Origin: Alphaproteobacteria bacterium
GTDB lineage: Bacteria > Pseudomonadota > Alphaproteobacteria > ATCC43930 > CGMCC-115725
Direction: 5' to 3'
DNA length: 44,478 bases
NCBI GenBank assembly: GCA_019240125.1
Contig: JAFAYW010000006.1
Coordinates: 1-44,478, forward strand
Shown here: positions 40,655 to 44,478 of the stretch, piece after piece
How the letters are laid out: every line of letters begins with the position of its first letter
How positions within the stretch are numbered: the stretch's first letter is position 1
Program-made: the position numbers and the translations under genes
The notes under the pieces: model-generated
The model's database searches: none
Seen by the model: only the letters and a program-made list of their open reading frames with translations
Told to the model about the DNA's origin: nothing

Positions 40655-40866
40655 CCTTGGTCCTCCCAATCGATTTCGTCTTATGGCGTGCGGCGTTTAT
40701 AGACGCGGCGGTCCTAGCGTCAACCGGATCAATTGGGGCACCTCCTGGCACCTTTCGGCGGCCGAGTGCGAAGCCGCGCGGTGCGGTCCTGCGCGGGGCA
40801 CATGCTTCCTGCCATTGCCAGCACGGCATCCCGCTCCGATCATCGAGGCAAACCGGGGAGGGCGCC

Positions 40867-42249
40867 ATGCTTGAACTGCTCGAACGACAGCAGCGGCTGA
40901 CGGGAAACCAGAAGAAGATCATCGCCGCGGCAGTGATCGGCGACATGCTGGATTACTTCGATTTCGGGCTCATCGGCTACGCGCTCGCCTTTATCGTCGG
41001 GCCCTGGCACCTGACCTATGGCCAGTCGGCGATGATCCTGCTGACCTCGGGGATAGGCGGTATTCCGGGCGCGCTGTTTTACGGCTGGCTCGCCGACCGG
41101 ATAGGCCGACGCACCGTCTTTATCATCACCGCGCTGAATTTCTCGCTGGCGACGGGCATAATGGCCGTTACACCCGATGCCGGCGGCTGGATTTTCCTCA
41201 GTGTCTGCCGCTTTTTCGTGGGCTTTGGCGTCGCTGGCCTCTTCACGGTCGACCTGCCGCTGGTGCAGGAATTCGTCCCAACCTCGAAACGCGGCTTTGT
41301 CGGCGGGCTGGTCACCTCGCTGTTGCCGATCGGGGCGATCATGGGCGCGCTGCTCGGCGCTTTTGTCACCCCCTATATCGGCTGGCGCGGTCTCTTCGCG
41401 ATCGGACTCTTGCCGGCGGCGATCACCTTGCTGATCCGCGCCTGGGTACCGGAATCACCACGCTGGCTGATGCGGATGGGGCGGCACGACGACGCTCGCC
41501 GCTCCTTGGCCTGGGCGCTCGAAATCGACACCGCGCAGATCGCATTGCCGGCGACTCTGCCCGAATCTCAGGCTGTGGCGTGGCGCGAGCTTTTTCGCTA
41601 TCCACGGAGCGTGGCGCTGTCTTGCCTAACTAATCTTGGCGTGCAGGCGGGATCGATCGGCATCGGTCTGTGGAGCACGACCCTGTTGGTGTTGTTGCTG
41701 AAAATCGGTCCGGCCGAAGCCTCCTACCTGATGATCTATGCCAGCATGGCCGGGCTCGCCGGCCGCTTTGTCTTCTCCTATCTATCGGATGCGATTGGCC
41801 GCAAGCCGTCGGGCGTACTGCTCAGCTTTGGCGCCGCGGCATCGCTGGCGGCGGCGGGGTATTGGTACGACGCGTTTATCGGGCCGCTCTCGATTTTTTA
41901 CCTGATGCTGTTCGGGCAGCGCTTCTTTGGCGATGGCGGTTATGCTGTGGTCGGCCCCTATTCGGCCGAGGTCTGGCCCTCCGGACTGCGGGCCAGCGGC
42001 ATGGGTTTCGGCTTTGGTATCGGTAATTTCGGCAAGATCTTCGGCCCGCTCGGTCTTGCGCTGATCGTCGGGTCCAGCGACGTTATCAGCCCCAAGGCGA
42101 CACTCGCGGCGATCGAGCCGGCGATGCTGTACCTCGCGGGCTGGTACGCCTTTGCCGGGGTCGTCTATCTCCTGCTCGGCTTCGAGACGCGCGGCCGGAC
42201 CCTCGAGGAGCTGGACGCGACGCTGATGCCGCGGCCGGCGGGCCGGTGA
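40867..42249 (+). CDS. MFS transporter, sugar/aromatic-acid porter type
   Basis: A 460-residue 12-helix transporter. The MFS signature GWLADRIGRRTVF follows helix 2, repeated as SYLSDAIGRKPSGV after helix 8, with PESPRWLMRMG at the end of helix 6. The first segment GDMLDYFDFGLIGYALAF contains the D-x-x-D-x-F pattern of the AAHS/metabolite:H+ symporter group. The start is the ATG at 40867 behind GGGGAGGG; the frame open upstream to 40657 has no homology. It is divergent from the receptor gene across 212 bp. The substrate is likely an organic acid. Confidence 0.93.
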   Translation: MLELLERQQRLTGNQKKIIAAAVIGDMLDYFDFGLIGYALAFIVGPWHLTYGQSAMILLTSGIGGIPGALFYGWLADRIGRRTVFIITALNFSLATGIMAVTPDAGGWIFLSVCRFFVGFGVAGLFTVDLPLVQEFVPTSKRGFVGGLVTSLLPIGAIMGALLGAFVTPYIGWRGLFAIGLLPAAITLLIRAWVPESPRWLMRMGRHDDARRSLAWALEIDTAQIALPATLPESQAVAWRELFRYPRSVALSCLTNLGVQAGSIGIGLWSTTLLVLLLKIGPAEASYLMIYASMAGLAGRFVFSYLSDAIGRKPSGVLLSFGAAASLAAAGYWYDAFIGPLSIFYLMLFGQRFFGDGGYAVVGPYSAEVWPSGLRASGMGFGFGIGNFGKIFGPLGLALIVGSSDVISPKATLAAIEPAMLYLAGWYAFAGVVYLLLGFETRGRTLEELDATLMPRPAGR

Positions 42250-42270
42250 ACCGGTGACGATACCGATGGA

Positions 42271-44478
42271 TTACGCGGTTGTCCCGGCCCCGCCACCTTC
42301 GAGTTCGGCCTGGGCGGCGGCAAGTCGCGCGATTGGCACGCGGTAGGGCGAGCACGAGACGTAATCGAGCCCGACCTCGCGGCAGAAGCGGATCGAGGAT
42401 GGGTCGCCGCCATGCTCGCCGCAGATGCCGAGCTTGATGCCCGGGCGCGTTTTGCGGCCGCGTTCGGCGGCGATACGCACCATCTCGCCGACCCCCTCGG
42501 GGTCGAGCGTGATGAACGGATCCTGCTTGATGATACCCAGCTTTTGGTACGTGCCGATAAAGCTGGCCGCGTCATCGCGCGATATGCCGAACACGGTCTG
42601 TGTCAGGTCGTTAGTACCAAAGCTGAAGAAAGCGGCGCTTTTCGCGATATCCCCGGCGAGCAGCGCGGCGCGCGGCAGTTCGATCATGGTGCCGACCTGA
42701 TAGGGAAATTTAACCCCGGCCTTGTCCATGACCTCGCCGGCAACCCGATCGACAAGCTCCTTCAGGATGTCGAGCTCTCGGCGGGTCGCGATCAGCGGCA
42801 CCATGATTTCCGGCTCGACCGCTTCGCCGGTCTCCTTCATCGCCGCCACGCCAGCCTCGAAGATCGCGACGGCCTGCATCTCATAGATTTCCGGGTAGGT
42901 GATTCCCAGCCGGCAGCCGCGATGCCCCAGCATTGGGTTTGATTCGTAGAGCGCATGAGTGCGCTGGCGCAATTCGGCGACGCTGATCCCGGTGAGCCGC
43001 GCCATCTCCTCGAACTCGGCATCGGTCTTTGGCAGAAACTCATGCAATGGCGGGTCGAGCAGGCGGATCGTCACAGGCAGGCCGCGCATGATGCGAAACA
43101 GCTCGATAAAATCCTCGCGCTGCATCGGCAATAATTTTGCCAGCGCCTCGCGTCGGCCGTGTTCTTCCTCGGCCATGATCATCTCGCGCATTGCGCCGAT
43201 GCGGTCGGCCTGGAAGAACATGTGTTCGGTGCGCGACAGACCGATCCCCTCCGCACCGAAATCGCGTGCCGTCTTGGCGTCGAGCGGCGTCTCGGCATTG
43301 GTACGCACGCGCATTTTGCGCACCGCGTCGGCCCAGCCCATCAGCGTCGCGAAATCACCGGACAACACCGGCTGGATCGTCGGCACCTCGCCCAGCATGA
43401 CGTCGCCGGTCGAGCCATTCACTGTGATCAAGTCGCCGGCATGTACCAGGTGGTTGCGTACCGCCAGCGTGCCGGCGGCATAGTCGATGCGCAGATCGCC
43501 CGCGCCGGTGACACAGGGCCGCCCCATGCCGCGGGCGACCACAGCCGCGTGGCTGGTCATGCCGCCGCGGGTCGTCAGGATGCCCTTGGCGGCGTTCATC
43601 CCGTGGATATCCTCGGGGCTCGTCTCGATCCGTACCAAGATGACCGCCTCGCCCCGGCTGGCGCAGGCTTCCGCCTCGTCCGCCGAAAACACGATCTTGC
43701 CCGACGCGGCACCGGGCGATGCGGGCAGCCCATGCGCCAATACCGTCGTCTTGGCGTTCGGGTCGAGCATCGGATGCAACAACTGATCGAGCGATTCCGG
43801 CTCGATCCGGCGGATCGCCTCGTCGCGGCCGATGCGCCCTTCCTCGACCAGTGACACGGCGATCTTAAGGGCTGCTTGCGCCGTGCGCTTGCCAGTGCGG
43901 GTCTGCAGCATCCACAGCGTGCCGCGCTCAACCGTGAATTCAATATCCTGCATGTCGCGGTAGTGGTCTTCGAGGATGCCGCGGACCTTGACGAGATCGC
44001 CGAATACCGCCGGCATCACCTCTTCCATCGCCGGCAGGTTCGATTTGTTGGCCTGCTTGCCGGCGAGTGTGAGGTGTTGCGGGGTGCGGATGCCCGCCAC
44101 GACATCCTCACCCTGCGCATTCACCAGATACTCGCCGTAAAACTCCTTGTCACCCGTTGACGGGTTGCGGGTAAAGGCGACGCCGGTGGCGCAGTCGTCA
44201 CCCATATTGCCGAACACCATCGCCTGCACGTTGACCGCGGTACCCCATTCGGCGGGGATGTTGTGCAATCGGCGATAGGTCACCGCCCGCGCGTTCATCC
44301 ACGAGCCGAACACCGCGCCGATCGCGCCCCACAGCTGGTCCTGCGGGTCTTGCGGGAAGGGCTTGCCGGTCTCCTCCTGCACCACGTCCTTAAAGCCGGC
44401 GGCAATGTTCTTCCAATCCTCGGCTTTGAGATCGGTGTCGAGCACGGCGCCGGTTTCGAGCTTGTGGTTCTCGATCAA
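42271..44478 (-). CDS. ppdK: Pyruvate, phosphate dikinase (partial, N-terminus off the edge)
   Basis: The C-terminal 735 residues or so of a ~890-residue enzyme that interconverts PEP and pyruvate with ATP/AMP and phosphate, used for gluconeogenesis or PPi-linked glycolysis. Visible are the end of the ATP-grasp domain (CATGVAFTRNPSTGDKEFYGEYLVNAQGEDVVAGIRT), the phosphohistidine loop GGMTSHAAVVARGMGRPCVTG (His about residue 310 of the visible part) and the PEP/pyruvate barrel (GAEGIGLSRTEHMF, GTNDLTQTVFGISRDDA, LGICGEHGGDPSSI with the catalytic Cys, YVSCSPYRVPIARLAAAQ). No start codon is in the window. It is convergent with the MFS gene. Confidence 0.97.
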   Translation of the reverse strand: MIENHKLETGAVLDTDLKAEDWKNIAAGFKDVVQEETGKPFPQDPQDQLWGAIGAVFGSWMNARAVTYRRLHNIPAEWGTAVNVQAMVFGNMGDDCATGVAFTRNPSTGDKEFYGEYLVNAQGEDVVAGIRTPQHLTLAGKQANKSNLPAMEEVMPAVFGDLVKVRGILEDHYRDMQDIEFTVERGTLWMLQTRTGKRTAQAALKIAVSLVEEGRIGRDEAIRRIEPESLDQLLHPMLDPNAKTTVLAHGLPASPGAASGKIVFSADEAEACASRGEAVILVRIETSPEDIHGMNAAKGILTTRGGMTSHAAVVARGMGRPCVTGAGDLRIDYAAGTLAVRNHLVHAGDLITVNGSTGDVMLGEVPTIQPVLSGDFATLMGWADAVRKMRVRTNAETPLDAKTARDFGAEGIGLSRTEHMFFQADRIGAMREMIMAEEEHGRREALAKLLPMQREDFIELFRIMRGLPVTIRLLDPPLHEFLPKTDAEFEEMARLTGISVAELRQRTHALYESNPMLGHRGCRLGITYPEIYEMQAVAIFEAGVAAMKETGEAVEPEIMVPLIATRRELDILKELVDRVAGEVMDKAGVKFPYQVGTMIELPRAALLAGDIAKSAAFFSFGTNDLTQTVFGISRDDAASFIGTYQKLGIIKQDPFITLDPEGVGEMVRIAAERGRKTRPGIKLGICGEHGGDPSSIRFCREVGLDYVSCSPYRVPIARLAAAQAELEGGGAGTTA

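Noticed and set aside
1..44478. CRISPR array, tRNA or rRNA genes
   Set aside because: No regularly spaced repeats and no tRNA cloverleaf with GGTTCGAATCC-type arm were recognised on either strand.

Overview
The window is high-GC chromosomal DNA from a proteobacterium, most likely an alphaproteobacterium. Supporting signs are the amino-acid-type ABC transporter with a fused LivM-LivG subunit, Bug-type receptors with TctA/TctB permeases, pyruvate phosphate dikinase, an AlpA/P4-type integrative element and a DUF1365 fatty-acid cluster. A few families resemble those common in Rhodospirillales or Hyphomicrobiales, but I cannot name a genus. Genes are tightly packed, with many 1-, 4- and 8-base start/stop overlaps. 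No gap between supported genes exceeds about 300 bases. I saw no tRNA, rRNA, CRISPR array or insertion sequence.

Region 1 (1 to about 3096) is the end of an integrative element: a three-gene operon led by an AlpA-like regulator, an unknown protein in visibly AT-richer DNA, and a P4-type tyrosine integrase. Its right edge lies inside radC, whose reading frame diverges right after the VHNH metal motif.

Region 2 (2992-8685) holds truncated radC behind an enoyl-CoA hydratase, then a PPOX-family flavoprotein, a STAS-like protein and an SGNH hydrolase. It ends with a small membrane protein and a frameshifted, repeat-rich RTX/beta-helix-like protein.

Region 3 (8819-19136) is catabolic. A luciferase-like oxidoreductase comes first. 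Next is a divergon built around a HutC/FadR-superfamily GntR regulator: leftward a 2-oxoglutarate-type oxygenase, Bug receptor, TctB and TctA; rightward gntR, a PuuE-like polysaccharide deacetylase, an MmgE/PrpD protein and a second Bug receptor. A perfect inverted repeat lies in the shared intergenic region. A stand-alone RutA homologue follows.

Region 4 (19211-22742) carries an HNH nuclease, a beta-lactamase-fold serine hydrolase, an SMP-30/gluconolactonase-like protein and a glutathione S-transferase.

Region 5 (22777-30014) looks like a lipid-modification locus. Leftward runs FAD amine-oxidase-like protein, DUF1365 and a cyclopropane-fatty-acid-synthase-like methyltransferase. Rightward runs an alpha/beta hydrolase, a DUF1295 steroid-reductase-like membrane protein, a second CFA/coclaurine-N-methyltransferase-like enzyme and a membrane protein, facing a DUF2177 membrane protein. 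This is the best candidate for an incompletely described system.

Region 6 (30172-44478) contains a TSUP transporter, a luciferase-like oxidoreductase, a two-subunit aconitase X (hydroxyproline dehydratase family), an amidohydrolase, a RibD-C/DHFR-like reductase, a palindromic extragenic repeat and a VOC protein. It then has a complete branched-chain/amide-type ABC transporter, an MFS transporter and the C-terminal four fifths of pyruvate phosphate dikinase, which runs off the right edge. All functions are inferred from sequence motifs read by eye; no database search was run.
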